IMG/VR virus record: IMGVR_UViG_3300049489_000116
Span: 1 to 36,118 of that record
DNA length: 36,118 nucleotides
Strand: one strand, 5' to 3'
From: a virus
In this document: one piece after another, positions 16,791 through 25,908 of the stretch
Layout: the number at the start of each line of letters is the position of its first letter
How positions within the stretch are numbered: position 1 is the stretch's first letter
Notes under the pieces: generated by a model
Told to the model about the DNA's origin: nothing
What the model saw: only the letters and a program-made list of their open reading frames with translations
Databases searched by the model: none
Translations under genes and position numbers: made by a program

Positions 16791-19700
16791 ATGTTAGAGA
16801 TTGTAATTCCTTGGCGTGAATCAGACAAGCCCACTGATCCTACGAAGGCGTTTGTTCCGCGTCCAGAGGTAACTCCGCCTCCTCCGATAATCAACGAGCC
16901 CGCTGCCACCACTATGGCAATAGTAGCAGCCAAGGCACTTAAAGTTGACGAGAGGGAGATCCCGCTGCTCAGGGATCAGTATGCTCGTTTTGGCAAGATC
17001 GAGGAATACAATCGGCTCAGCGCTCTCACAGCCAATGTCACTGACGTGAATCAGGCTAGGGCAGCCGCTGCTGCCATACAGCGCTCTGTTGCAGAGAACA
17101 AGATCGACCTGTCGCAGTTTAGCTCGCGCAAAGTCGACTCTCGCATCAAAGAGATTCTCGACAAGCACGAAGCCGACCGCATCATGATGAACAAGAATCC
17201 GGTCGCTACGGACCGCGTGCAGCAACTGCAAGCAGAGCCCGGCTCCCCGTATGCCGACGATGGGGATGCAGATCTGGCACTCTCCAGCCCGCTGATGACC
17301 GCCGATCATGTCAGATACGCCATCTCCCACGGAAGCAACGCCCGCAAGCTACTGCACGAGATGTTCCCTGATCAGGTGGACAAACCAGTATGGATAAAGG
17401 ACTTCGTGCAGGGCATATTCACTGGGTGGCAGTTGATCCCGCAAGCGGCGGCCATCAACAAGGAACTTGAGCTCGGTCTGGAAGGTGGCAGGCAGCTTGT
17501 GTTCGGGGAAGTGATCGAGGCCGTGCAGCAGCAGATCATCAAGTCCCCACCAGCTCAGCAGCGCGTCATCTACCAGCGGTTCCAGAAGGCTGTGCTGGAG
17601 AACCCGGCATTCTTCTCCGACTACGGCGTGTTCGCAGCGTACGATGAGTTGTTGTCTCCAGAGTTCCTCGCCAGCACTGGGACCAGAGGCCCGTGGGGCG
17701 ATGCTATGTCTGACTTGATGCCGTTCATAGACGCTACTGGAGTTCCAGGAACCAAGATGCTGACTGGTGCGTTTTGGAAGCTCGTCAAAGCACCAGCGCT
17801 CAAGGTGGCAGCTAAAGTAAACCCGACGTCAGCGATGGATGAGGTTGTCGCAGCTCTCCGTGCGCGCCCCGACGAGGTGCGAGCAAAGTATGACGTTAGT
17901 CAGGTCACCATTGCAAGAACTCAGCTTCCGACCTTGCCTAGCGAGCAGATTAATAACATCCCTGATGTAGCCGGTGCCATGGAAGAGGCTGAGCGTATGG
18001 CCGCTCTGCAGAAGGTCATCCTGAACAAGGTGGATGAGCTCGACAGCGAGCTCGTGCCCGTCAACTCCAAGGTGGCGGCCATTGAGCAGACGGTGGATCA
18101 GATTAATGCACTCAACAATGGGAAGGTCTTGCCCGGCAAGACTATGATAACCCCATACACTGATGGCACTGGGTATCAACTTAGCTTCATGTTGGGTCAG
18201 CGTGCGGACAAGGGCTTCGCCACACTTGGTGCAGCTAAGCGCGCTGCCGAGCGAGCGCTTGAGCGCGCAGCAGGAAAATCAGCCACCATCTGGACCACCA
18301 GTGGCGACGACATTGTGCCCATGATGACACTCCAGGAGTTGGCAGAGGAGGGGCCCAGGGCGCTAAAGGCGAAGGGCAACTTCTACGTATCCGTAACAGA
18401 CCAGTACGTGTACTCAGAGATGGACCACATCCTGTCAGCCGGAGGCAACGCCTTGGAAATGTCCAAGGGGTGGCTGGGGCGCGCGCGAGGCTTCGTGTCC
18501 AATCCGTCTGGGTGGTTTGACCGTGCCGCCTATAAGCAGTACCTTCGCAGATTCAGTGCTCAGAGTGGCTTGACAGCCAACCTGGACGCTATAATCACTC
18601 CGTACACTAAACTATCAATCAGATCTAAGTGGCGGGTCAATGACGCCCTTGAGTGGTCTGCAGACTTTGGGATCCGCATGGGCCGCAACCCCACTATCAA
18701 GGAGGTTCAGGAGCAGTTCGGCTACTCTCTCACAGACAAGGAAGTAACGGGCCTGTACAACATTCGGGTGTACCACGACACTTTATACGCGCTTGAGAAC
18801 GGGCGCGTGTTCCGCCACCTTGACGCCCGTGGCGGTAAGACTATCCGCTCCAGGGATGGTAAGATTGCATACCACGGTATCCCGTACAAGTCTGCCGCAA
18901 AGGCTAAGGACGTGACCCGCGCCTACGACCCAGCCACTAATCAGATCGTAGACCTCAACAGAACGTCTATCGAAGCTCTGTACAAGGATGGTGGACGGGT
19001 CATAAAAATGGACATAGCCCCAGCTCTGCGAGGAACTGATGAGGTTACGCACCACGCCGTATTCAACCCCAAGACCTCCAAAGGGTGGGAGTACGGTGAG
19101 CTGAGCCGCACCCCACTGAAGTACATACCCGGCTACTATCCGCGCATGTACGCTGACCCGTACATCATTACCCAGACCATGCCAGAGGTAATGGTTGATG
19201 GCAAGCTTGGTAAGCACTCTAAAGCTATCCATACAGCGTCGTCCCGCAAAGAGGCCGAGGAGCTCATCCAACACTTGACTGAGCTCAACGCAAGCAAGAA
19301 GTGGACCTACAGCATAGGGCAGGATGTGCGACTGTCCTCCCTTGATCAAACAGCCGCCAACGCTGAGTTGATGAGAATGGAGGGTCGGCTGTTCTACGAC
19401 GAGAGGAACGTGGACAGGTTGCTGCACGCCAGCGGAAAGCCTGCTGATGTGATAGCGCCGATCAATACCATCGCCCGCTCCGCTCGTATGGTGGCTAGGC
19501 AAGTCTCGTTGGAAGACTTCAACACCCATATGGTTGACCTGTGGCAGAAGACGTACGGCTCAGTGCTGCGCGCAGAGGCCAAGAAGGTCGGCTTGCGCGA
19601 GGTTGCAGACATCAATACCAGCCTCATGTCAGTCGACGAGGCACTCTCTAAACTGACCCGCCTTGCTAACGAGCCAGGCAAGCTGGGAAAGGTGGCACGC

Positions 19701-21653
19701 GACGCCCTTGAGTCATTTCGCTACATCCAGATGATGCGCGGAGCCATGGACATGTCATCCAACGTGCTGCGCAGCAAACTGATTAGCCTTGGTGAGTTCC
19801 TGTACGACACTGGTATTCTAGGCAAATCCCTTGGTACCGACGCTGCCCGCGAGCTGTGGAGGTTCTCTCCGTCGCAGCTTGCCAGGGAGCTGACGTTCTT
19901 CAGGTTCATCGTAGCAAACCCAATCAAGCAGTTTGTGCTCAACGCTCAGCAACACATGTTTCTACTTTCTCTGGACCCAGCGTACATTGGTAGGTGGCAA
20001 CTAGATACGTCCATGCTCCTGCTAGGAGCTCGTATGCGCACCAAGAGCTTTGCTGGTCTGCGTAAGTTCAGTGATAGTGCGGCCAACGCTCATGCACTGG
20101 CGATGCGCCTTACCCGCGCGGAGTACGACTTGCTGGTTGAGCGCTTCACGTCATCCGGTCTGATGAACAACGTTAACATTAGGGCAGCGCTTGGAGACAT
20201 CCCCTCTGAGGCAGCTAACGTTCCGATGACTAAGGTTGGAGCCGTTGCTGATAAGGCGTGGGGCATCGCCTCAGCTAGGTGGGCTCGCCGACGGGCAGAG
20301 GAGTACGGGTTCGACCTTGGAGAACAGGTCAACCTGGCCGCGTCCTACCTTCCCGCTCTTCGCGCAGTGATGAGGAAGTACAAGGTAAAGGGTCTGCAGG
20401 ATTTAACACCATCTCAGTGGAGCGAAGTGACCACCACAGCGCTTGACTATTCGTCAGCCATGATCCGCCCAAATGCCTCTAGATACCAGCAGGGCATCCT
20501 GGCTCTCCCTTTGCAGTTCCTCCAGTTCCAGCACAAGACGTTCCTGACCATGGTTGGAATGAACAAAGCGTTCACCAAAAAACAAGCTCTACAACTAACA
20601 CTTGGGCAGTTCATACTCTTTGGTGGGGACATGCTCGGCCTCGGAACAGAGGTTGAGAAGGGCTTGTCCGAGATTGGAGTCGAAGATCCAACCTTAGTGG
20701 ATATCATATCTGGAGGACTTGTTGACTGGACACTGGACCAGTCTTTGCAGGCCGTGTTTCGTGATGAGGGAATCAACCTTGACTGGTCACTGTTCCTGAG
20801 CCCCACCTCTGGTGTATCCAGGTTGGTGAAGAACGCCATTGATATGGCGTTTGAGACCGCCCCTCTGCAGACATTTGTTGGTGTCTCCGGGTATGGCGCT
20901 AGCAAGGTGTTTGAGGCTTTCAGTATGGCAAATCGCCTGCTTAACGCCCCAGAGGGCATGAGCTGGGACGAGAACAAGGTTAATAACATCCTCGACGCAA
21001 TTGCCGCTGGTGCACTGTCTGGGTACTCGCAGGCGCAGCAAGCAATCGTTGCTCGCAAGCTCGGGTACTGGCAGGCAGCTAACGGCGAGGTATCCTCTAT
21101 CAAGGCACGCACAACCGAGTTGGTTCTGCGAGGCTCCCTTGGTGTAAGTCCAGAGGAGTTCAGGATCCAGTATGACCTCACCAAGGCCATCAAGGGCGAC
21201 TCCGGCCTGGATTACGACAACATCAAGGACTCCCAGTCCGATGCCAGAAAGTACTACAACGACGTGCGTACGATGGTTAACCGGTACGGCGATGGTGTGT
21301 TCTCCCACGACTACTATCTGGCTCAGTCGGAGCTGCTCAAAGAGCTCATTCTTGGCACACGAGATGAGCGCGAGAAGGGGCTAATTCAGAATGAGTTTCT
21401 GGCCATCGTAGACGCTGAGCGTGAGCAGAAGGACAGTCTCTCGGACTCCATCCACAAAGCAGTGAAAGCTGGTGGCACAGTGCAGGAGTGGATGATAACC
21501 AAGATCAAGAATCATCCAGGGCTGTCTAACGAGGAGCAGCTTGAGGTCATAAAGTTCTTTGAGGACACCCTCCGCGACGCTGAGGAGCAGACTGCCCTAA
21601 TGCAGCAGAACATCGACACTGACGTAGACGCATTCAAACCCAACGTAGAGTAA
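16791..21653 (+). CDS. Very large internal virion (ejection) protein
   Basis: At 1620 residues this is the largest product in the window. It is mostly helical and charged, has a proline-rich start (PRPEVTPPPP), then long Ala/Glu/Lys/Arg-rich regions. Its size and position match the T7 gp16-type ejection protein, which forms the trans-envelope channel with its partners. I did not recognise a lytic transglycosylase domain by eye, unlike T7 gp16, although one could be missed. The ribosome binding site is weak (ATG at 16791, ten bases after the previous stop). A 1620-residue open frame without interruption argues for good sequence quality. Confidence 0.82.
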   Translation: MLEIVIPWRESDKPTDPTKAFVPRPEVTPPPPIINEPAATTMAIVAAKALKVDEREIPLLRDQYARFGKIEEYNRLSALTANVTDVNQARAAAAAIQRSVAENKIDLSQFSSRKVDSRIKEILDKHEADRIMMNKNPVATDRVQQLQAEPGSPYADDGDADLALSSPLMTADHVRYAISHGSNARKLLHEMFPDQVDKPVWIKDFVQGIFTGWQLIPQAAAINKELELGLEGGRQLVFGEVIEAVQQQIIKSPPAQQRVIYQRFQKAVLENPAFFSDYGVFAAYDELLSPEFLASTGTRGPWGDAMSDLMPFIDATGVPGTKMLTGAFWKLVKAPALKVAAKVNPTSAMDEVVAALRARPDEVRAKYDVSQVTIARTQLPTLPSEQINNIPDVAGAMEEAERMAALQKVILNKVDELDSELVPVNSKVAAIEQTVDQINALNNGKVLPGKTMITPYTDGTGYQLSFMLGQRADKGFATLGAAKRAAERALERAAGKSATIWTTSGDDIVPMMTLQELAEEGPRALKAKGNFYVSVTDQYVYSEMDHILSAGGNALEMSKGWLGRARGFVSNPSGWFDRAAYKQYLRRFSAQSGLTANLDAIITPYTKLSIRSKWRVNDALEWSADFGIRMGRNPTIKEVQEQFGYSLTDKEVTGLYNIRVYHDTLYALENGRVFRHLDARGGKTIRSRDGKIAYHGIPYKSAAKAKDVTRAYDPATNQIVDLNRTSIEALYKDGGRVIKMDIAPALRGTDEVTHHAVFNPKTSKGWEYGELSRTPLKYIPGYYPRMYADPYIITQTMPEVMVDGKLGKHSKAIHTASSRKEAEELIQHLTELNASKKWTYSIGQDVRLSSLDQTAANAELMRMEGRLFYDERNVDRLLHASGKPADVIAPINTIARSARMVARQVSLEDFNTHMVDLWQKTYGSVLRAEAKKVGLREVADINTSLMSVDEALSKLTRLANEPGKLGKVARDALESFRYIQMMRGAMDMSSNVLRSKLISLGEFLYDTGILGKSLGTDAARELWRFSPSQLARELTFFRFIVANPIKQFVLNAQQHMFLLSLDPAYIGRWQLDTSMLLLGARMRTKSFAGLRKFSDSAANAHALAMRLTRAEYDLLVERFTSSGLMNNVNIRAALGDIPSEAANVPMTKVGAVADKAWGIASARWARRRAEEYGFDLGEQVNLAASYLPALRAVMRKYKVKGLQDLTPSQWSEVTTTALDYSSAMIRPNASRYQQGILALPLQFLQFQHKTFLTMVGMNKAFTKKQALQLTLGQFILFGGDMLGLGTEVEKGLSEIGVEDPTLVDIISGGLVDWTLDQSLQAVFRDEGINLDWSLFLSPTSGVSRLVKNAIDMAFETAPLQTFVGVSGYGASKVFEAFSMANRLLNAPEGMSWDENKVNNILDAIAAGALSGYSQAQQAIVARKLGYWQAANGEVSSIKARTTELVLRGSLGVSPEEFRIQYDLTKAIKGDSGLDYDNIKDSQSDARKYYNDVRTMVNRYGDGVFSHDYYLAQSELLKELILGTRDEREKGLIQNEFLAIVDAEREQKDSLSDSIHKAVKAGGTVQEWMITKIKNHPGLSNEEQLEVIKFFEDTLRDAEEQTALMQQNIDTDVDAFKPNVE

Positions 21654-21670
21654 GCACAGGTACAGTATAT

Positions 21671-23908
21671 ATGCCAATAGAGAATCCCATCATCTCCCCA
21701 ATCGGCGGCCCAGTTGGTAGCGCAGAAGGAGCCCACGTTGAGGGTGAGAGGCTCGGAGCTGCGCTGACCGACTTTGGCGGAGCTGTAGGTCAGTGGCGGA
21801 CGGATAAGGTTGTGGATGAGTTCAAGAATGCCACCGACGCCGAAGAGGCGGCGTTCATGGAGGAGCAGTACAACCTCATCAAAGAGCGCGATAAGGAAAC
21901 TGACATTCTATCGAACCACGACGCGATTCAGGCCGCGACCGCCATTCCGCAGGCACAGCAAATGCTAGCCGCTATGACTGCTGCGGATTCAGCCGCTGAG
22001 CAGGGCATCATTGACAACAACCGTTTGGGTGTGCGCAAAGAGAAGATCTTCCGCGAGTACGCAGCAAAGTACCCACGCCTGATACCAGAGTTCCTGAAGG
22101 TAGCGTCGTCATCCGGGCTTGGTGGGACGTCCTCGCTCACTACTCAGGAGATGACGGATTACCTGAACGATGGGGCGCGCCAGCGGCAAGCTGAGTTGGA
22201 GGCAACTCGATCCGCACAGGCCGAGTATCGGTCGCAGGTTGAGAAGAACGCCCGCAAACTGGGACTTGAACCACTGCCGCCCAACGCCACTATACCGCAA
22301 CTCGGAGCATGGACCGAGCAGTACATCAAGCGCGCAGAGGAGCACAGAGCGTACGTCACGAACTCAGAGAGTTTCTCCATTTGGCAGAACAGCGTCAAGG
22401 TGGACGAGCATGTAGTCCAGCAGAGACTTAACTCCCTCTTTGCCACCCACGGGGCTGCCATGGTAGGAGAATTGGATGGTCTTGTCTACGAGGTTGCTGG
22501 GGCAGTGTATGGAGTAAGCGATCCCACAAAGTTAGGAGAGGCACTGTCTACCGGAGACCAGGACAGGTACAACACAGCTCTGCGTGCCAGATACGCTAGG
22601 TGGAAGCAGGACACCATGAACCGCATGGGAGCCAACACTCCGGGAGGGCAGTACATCACACCAGCCATGTGGCAGCAGCAGTTCGCTGCGTCGGACGCTT
22701 ACATGGAGCAGGTGTACTCCACTATAGGGACTAAGCAGACCGTAGACAAGATGAAGATGCTCAGGGATGCGCAGATTCAGATTGTGGAGAATCAGCTGAA
22801 TCCAGTCAACCAGGCCCTGTTGGGAGCTCTGACCTCAATAAAGGGCTCAAGTCTGCGCGCAGGAAACGCACACCGTGACATATCGCACGCCGTCACCGAC
22901 GAGGTTATTGACATCTTCCAGAACAAAGCCTCCACCTCCATGGTTGCTGGTAGCGACGACATGCCAGCTCTTATTGACAAGAATGGAAACGCCACTCCGT
23001 GGGGAGCCAACAACTCTCTCAGGGTAGCCGAAGCGCTCCCGGATGTCAAGGATCAGCCGACTCGTGAGAAACTCGCTGCCACACACCTTGAGATAGTGGA
23101 CGAGGCTATCCGCTCCAGCGCCACCAGAGAGGACGCAGATCCGACCATCACGTCTAGCGTGAACAACGGGCTTCTGTCTCAGGTCTTGTCCACTATGGAC
23201 TATGTTGGTGAAAAGTCCAGGATGGCCTTCCGCAGAGGTAAGACGTACGCACCGGAAGACTCACTGATGGCCGCCGGCGTCCGCGCAATGGCGTCCCCAG
23301 AGTTTGCGGAACTGTTTAACGGTCTTGATAAGAACACGAGGGCATCTGCCCAGGACTCCATGAGCTCCGTGCTGCAGTACGAGATTGCGTACTTGGCTCA
23401 GTTCGCAAACAACGCGTTTGCTGGGTACAGCCAGAGTGCTCGCAGCGGAGCCGCTAGTGCTGATGTGACGAAGGGTGGGTTCTTGGCAGGACTCTCTGGG
23501 GGAGTTTCTCCGCCGCTTCCCAAAGAGACTCTGGAAACATCCAGCTATGACGGAGAGATCTTCCAGCTCAACGTTGACCAGAGTACTGGAGAGGTCTCGT
23601 TTGTGGTCCAGGCTGGTGCGCTCAAGGCACTTCCGCCTGATCAGCGCGAAGCCGCTACTCGCTACGCCAGGAACTTCACCTTGGAGAAAGGACATAGGTT
23701 CACCAACGCCCTGCAGGCTCAAGTGAACTTGGGTCTGTACGCAGATCCAGTCTCGGCGCTTGAGGCGGCTGCTGAAGCCGAGGGCTGGCCGCGTCAGCTT
23801 GCACTCGGTGTTGTGGGAGACACTAAGGGAGCCAAGTCCAAGACCAAGGACGAGCAAGACACGGCTCTTGAGAAGCGCCAGAAGGAAACTAGGGGGGAGG
23901 TTGAATGA
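21671..23908 (+). CDS. Internal virion (ejection) protein, T7 gp15-sized
   Basis: This 745-residue protein is helical and charged, with many Ala, Glu and Gln residues and no membrane segment. Length nearly equals T7 gp15 (747 residues), and it lies in the internal-core gene block. It ends with a strongly charged tail (KSKTKDEQDTALEKRQKE). Compared with T7 the gp15-sized gene lies after, not before, the very large gene. The stop codon overlaps the lysozyme start (ATGA). Role in DNA ejection is inferred from order and size; there is no sequence signature that I can name. Confidence 0.75.
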   Translation: MPIENPIISPIGGPVGSAEGAHVEGERLGAALTDFGGAVGQWRTDKVVDEFKNATDAEEAAFMEEQYNLIKERDKETDILSNHDAIQAATAIPQAQQMLAAMTAADSAAEQGIIDNNRLGVRKEKIFREYAAKYPRLIPEFLKVASSSGLGGTSSLTTQEMTDYLNDGARQRQAELEATRSAQAEYRSQVEKNARKLGLEPLPPNATIPQLGAWTEQYIKRAEEHRAYVTNSESFSIWQNSVKVDEHVVQQRLNSLFATHGAAMVGELDGLVYEVAGAVYGVSDPTKLGEALSTGDQDRYNTALRARYARWKQDTMNRMGANTPGGQYITPAMWQQQFAASDAYMEQVYSTIGTKQTVDKMKMLRDAQIQIVENQLNPVNQALLGALTSIKGSSLRAGNAHRDISHAVTDEVIDIFQNKASTSMVAGSDDMPALIDKNGNATPWGANNSLRVAEALPDVKDQPTREKLAATHLEIVDEAIRSSATREDADPTITSSVNNGLLSQVLSTMDYVGEKSRMAFRRGKTYAPEDSLMAAGVRAMASPEFAELFNGLDKNTRASAQDSMSSVLQYEIAYLAQFANNAFAGYSQSARSGAASADVTKGGFLAGLSGGVSPPLPKETLETSSYDGEIFQLNVDQSTGEVSFVVQAGALKALPPDQREAATRYARNFTLEKGHRFTNALQAQVNLGLYADPVSALEAAAEAEGWPRQLALGVVGDTKGAKSKTKDEQDTALEKRQKETRGEVE

Positions 23909-24327
23909 CATCGCCATCCAGAGAGTTAGTGGACTCACTGAAGCATCACGAGGGGTTTCGTGCCGAGGCGTACGTCGACACCACCGGCCACCTAACCATT
24001 GGATACGGTCAGAAGATTGACGATCTGAGAGTCTCCAAGGAAGAGGCCGAGAAGTGGCTCATCGATGGAGCTGTGGCCAAGATGCGAGAACTTGAAACGT
24101 TCCTTGCATTCCGGGCAGTGAAAGATCCTGTACGCAGAGATGTGCTGATCGAGATGGCGTACAATCTCGGGGTTGACGGTCTGATGAAGTTCAGGAACAT
24201 GTGGGCGGCTGTCAAAGTCCAGAACTGGGACGATGCCGCTGTGCACATGTTGGACAGTCTGTGGGCCAAGCAAGTGGGTGCTAGGGCGCACACCCTGGCC
24301 ACGCGAATGAGAGAAGGAGTGTATTGA
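23905..24327 (+). CDS. Endolysin, T4-type lysozyme (GH24)
   Basis: This 140-residue muramidase should cleave peptidoglycan between N-acetylmuramic acid and N-acetylglucosamine at the end of infection. The catalytic motif HEGFRAEAYVDTTGHLTIGYG is complete across residues 15-35 when read in sequence, with E16, D25 and T31 at the same spacing as E11, D20 and T26 of T4 lysozyme. No signal peptide or N-terminal membrane segment is present, so release needs the holin encoded just downstream. The ATG has a strong ribosome binding site (GGGGGGAGG) and overlaps the preceding stop. It is shorter than T4 lysozyme (164 residues) but has the whole catalytic core. Confidence 0.95.
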   Translation: MTSPSRELVDSLKHHEGFRAEAYVDTTGHLTIGYGQKIDDLRVSKEEAEKWLIDGAVAKMRELETFLAFRAVKDPVRRDVLIEMAYNLGVDGLMKFRNMWAAVKVQNWDDAAVHMLDSLWAKQVGARAHTLATRMREGVY

Positions 24328-24329
24328 TT

Positions 24330-24722
24330 ATGGATCCAGTAACCATTCTAACAGCGTTCATACCCATACTGCAGCAAGGTGCAGCAGCGGTAATCAGGAA
24401 GGTCACGGGTAGCGATGGCAGCAAGCCAGCTACTGTGGAAGAGGTGGTGAAGTTAGGGGATCTGGAGATTCGCAAACTGGAGGCTATCGCAGCCATTGAT
24501 GCTGGAGCCGGGACGGCTCAGTGGGTGGCTAACGTTCGTGGAATCCAGCGCCCTCTGGCGGTGGGCCTCATCCTGCTCACGTACGTTATCGTCATCGGCA
24601 CCCCGGGAGCTGAGCCCGAGACGCTCAACTTGGTGGCTAATTTGGCGTCGTCAGCAATGTTCTACTTGTTTGGTGACCGCACTCTCATGTACATCAACGG
24701 CCCCAAGGGGGCACCCAAGTAA
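24330..24722 (+). CDS. Holin of the three-segment gene-transfer-agent type
   Basis: This 130-residue protein has a hydrophobic N terminus (about 4-22) and two clear membrane segments at about 75-90 (PLAVGLILLTYVIVIG) and 98-114, with the charged linker and QWVANVRGIQRPL motif seen in the GTA-type 3-TM holin family. It should form lesions in the inner membrane that release the endolysin encoded just upstream. The ATG at 24330 is 11 bases after AAGGAG; an in-frame TTG at 24324, overlapping the lysozyme stop, is an alternative start that adds two residues. Confidence 0.82.
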   Translation: MDPVTILTAFIPILQQGAAAVIRKVTGSDGSKPATVEEVVKLGDLEIRKLEAIAAIDAGAGTAQWVANVRGIQRPLAVGLILLTYVIVIGTPGAEPETLNLVANLASSAMFYLFGDRTLMYINGPKGAPK

Positions 24723-24743
24723 CTGCGCACTAACCGAAACAAC

Positions 24744-24782
24744 ACCCCCTACGCCTCTCCACGGAAGCGCACCATAGGGGGT
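24744..24782 (+). terminator. Candidate hairpin downstream of the holin
   Basis: ACCCCCTA (24744-24751) pairs perfectly with TAGGGGGT (24775-24782) around a 23-base loop. The tail (TACCCTCTTCC) is only weakly T-rich, so it may be a poor terminator, a transcript-stabilising structure or an RNA processing site. It lies between the holin and the last gene of the arm. Confidence 0.4.
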
Positions 24783-24815
24783 TACCCTCTTCCAACCAAC
24801 TAGGAGTTCACTACA

Positions 24816-25574
24816 ATGGCCAAGAAAAATGTTCCGTCCAACAAAGGCTACGACCCCTACAACAAACCCACGGCCAGCAAGCCTAAGCCTAAGCCGAACC
24901 CCTACAAGGCTAGTCCTAACAACCCGTACAATAATGCTGGACCGAAGGTAAAGGCATCCAGTAGTGCTAAAACTAAATCAGTTGCGCGGGCTGCTAGCCG
25001 AGCCAGCACCAGGAGCGCGGCCCTCAACACTCCCAGAAACAGCATGTACGGTGATCGTGGCGGTATGCGACATTTGTCCACAGATCCCTCCGTAGAAGCA
25101 ACTAAGGGAATGAGGGCTAAGAACGTTGCCAAGAAAGCTACTGCTGACGCGGCTCGCAGGGCGCGCCCGTCCAAGATCGGTTGGGCTAAGGCTGGTGGTC
25201 CGAAGGCTGGTGGTGTCAAGGGTCTCGGCACTGCGTCACGGCCCGGTGGAGCGATGGTCAAGTGGGGTGGAATCTCCGCTAAGAAAGCCGCCCCTCAGAT
25301 GTTGGGCGGGTACTTGAAGGGACTTGCATCCACTGCCGGAGCCGCTGTGGGCCGGTCGCTGGGTCCGATTGGCGCAGTAGTTGGAGCGGGACAGGTTGGA
25401 TATGAGATTGGCAAAGCGGCTAACAAGAAGTGGAATATTAGTGGTCGTATTGTTGATGCTGTGTCTCCGAGTTACAATCCTAACAGCACGGGCCGTAGCC
25501 GCACGCTTACGAAAAGCGGCAGCTACGACAACCCAGCGCTACAGCGGCATCACGCGAAGAAAAAGAAGCGCTAA
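24816..25574 (+). CDS. Highly basic protein at the end of the virion arm, function unknown
   Basis: This 252-residue product is extremely rich in Lys, Arg, Ala, Pro and Gly. Residues 1-45 are proline/lysine/asparagine-rich (YDPYNKPTASKPKPKPNPYK), the middle is Lys/Arg/Ala-rich, and residues about 165-200 form a glycine/alanine hydrophobic stretch (STAGAAVGRSLGPIGAVVGA). The C terminus is again basic (HHAKKKKR). Such composition could bind nucleic acid or membrane lipid; a virion-packaged or ejected protein is one possibility. The ATG has a good ribosome binding site (TAGGAG, 24801-24806). The stop overlaps the opposite-strand arm by up to four bases. No family is recognised. Confidence 0.7.
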   Translation: MAKKNVPSNKGYDPYNKPTASKPKPKPNPYKASPNNPYNNAGPKVKASSSAKTKSVARAASRASTRSAALNTPRNSMYGDRGGMRHLSTDPSVEATKGMRAKNVAKKATADAARRARPSKIGWAKAGGPKAGGVKGLGTASRPGGAMVKWGGISAKKAAPQMLGGYLKGLASTAGAAVGRSLGPIGAVVGAGQVGYEIGKAANKKWNISGRIVDAVSPSYNPNSTGRSRTLTKSGSYDNPALQRHHAKKKKR

Positions 25575-25636
25575 AGCACGCTAGCCAGGAACCACGCCCA
25601 CACCGCCAGATACGCAACAGGGCCAGCGAGCCTCAC
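25571..25636 (-). CDS. Possible 21-residue membrane peptide at the end of the replication arm
   Basis: A GTG at 25636 overlaps the zinc-ribbon gene stop (GTGA) and opens a 21-codon frame encoding MRLAGPVAYLAVWAWFLASVL, all hydrophobic after the first arginine and long enough to span a membrane. GGGAGG lies about six bases before the GTG. Its TAG ends opposite the stop of the plus-strand basic protein. The start-stop overlap and ribosome binding site are what distinguish it from chance. Such tiny hydrophobic peptides are hard to prove, so the call is tentative. Confidence 0.38.
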   Translation of the reverse strand: MRLAGPVAYLAVWAWFLASVL

Positions 25637-25878
25637 CCCTTGCCTCCCTTGTAACTCTTTGGCACCACCGACCTGATGGGCTCTGTCAGGTAGTCGTGGT
25701 ATGTGTCTAGCCGATCATACTCAGACCTCTGTGTGTGATTGTGTGGACCCTTTGTGAAGACCTTGACAACCTCCGTGGACCCACACTCCGGGCACACGGG
25801 GGTTTCGTCGTTGTTGAGCCACAGCTCTGACGTCACTGAGCAAGCTCCGCAGTAGTAGTCAAACACCTTTATACTCAC
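25633..25878 (-). CDS. FmdB-like zinc-ribbon protein
   Basis: This 81-residue protein carries a CxxC...CxxC zinc ribbon at C10, C13, C29 and C32 in the style of the FmdB-type small regulatory protein family (FDYYCGAC, then CPECGS). The rest is short and charged. It starts with GTG after GGGAGG, and is the last clear gene of the replication arm. The molecular role of this family is poorly known; in phages such proteins are often assumed to be regulators or adaptors. No other domain is visible. Confidence 0.75.
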   Translation of the reverse strand: MSIKVFDYYCGACSVTSELWLNNDETPVCPECGSTEVVKVFTKGPHNHTQRSEYDRLDTYHDYLTEPIRSVVPKSYKGGKG

Positions 25879-25908
25879 TCACTGACCTCCCATCAAGCTC
25901 ATACGCGA

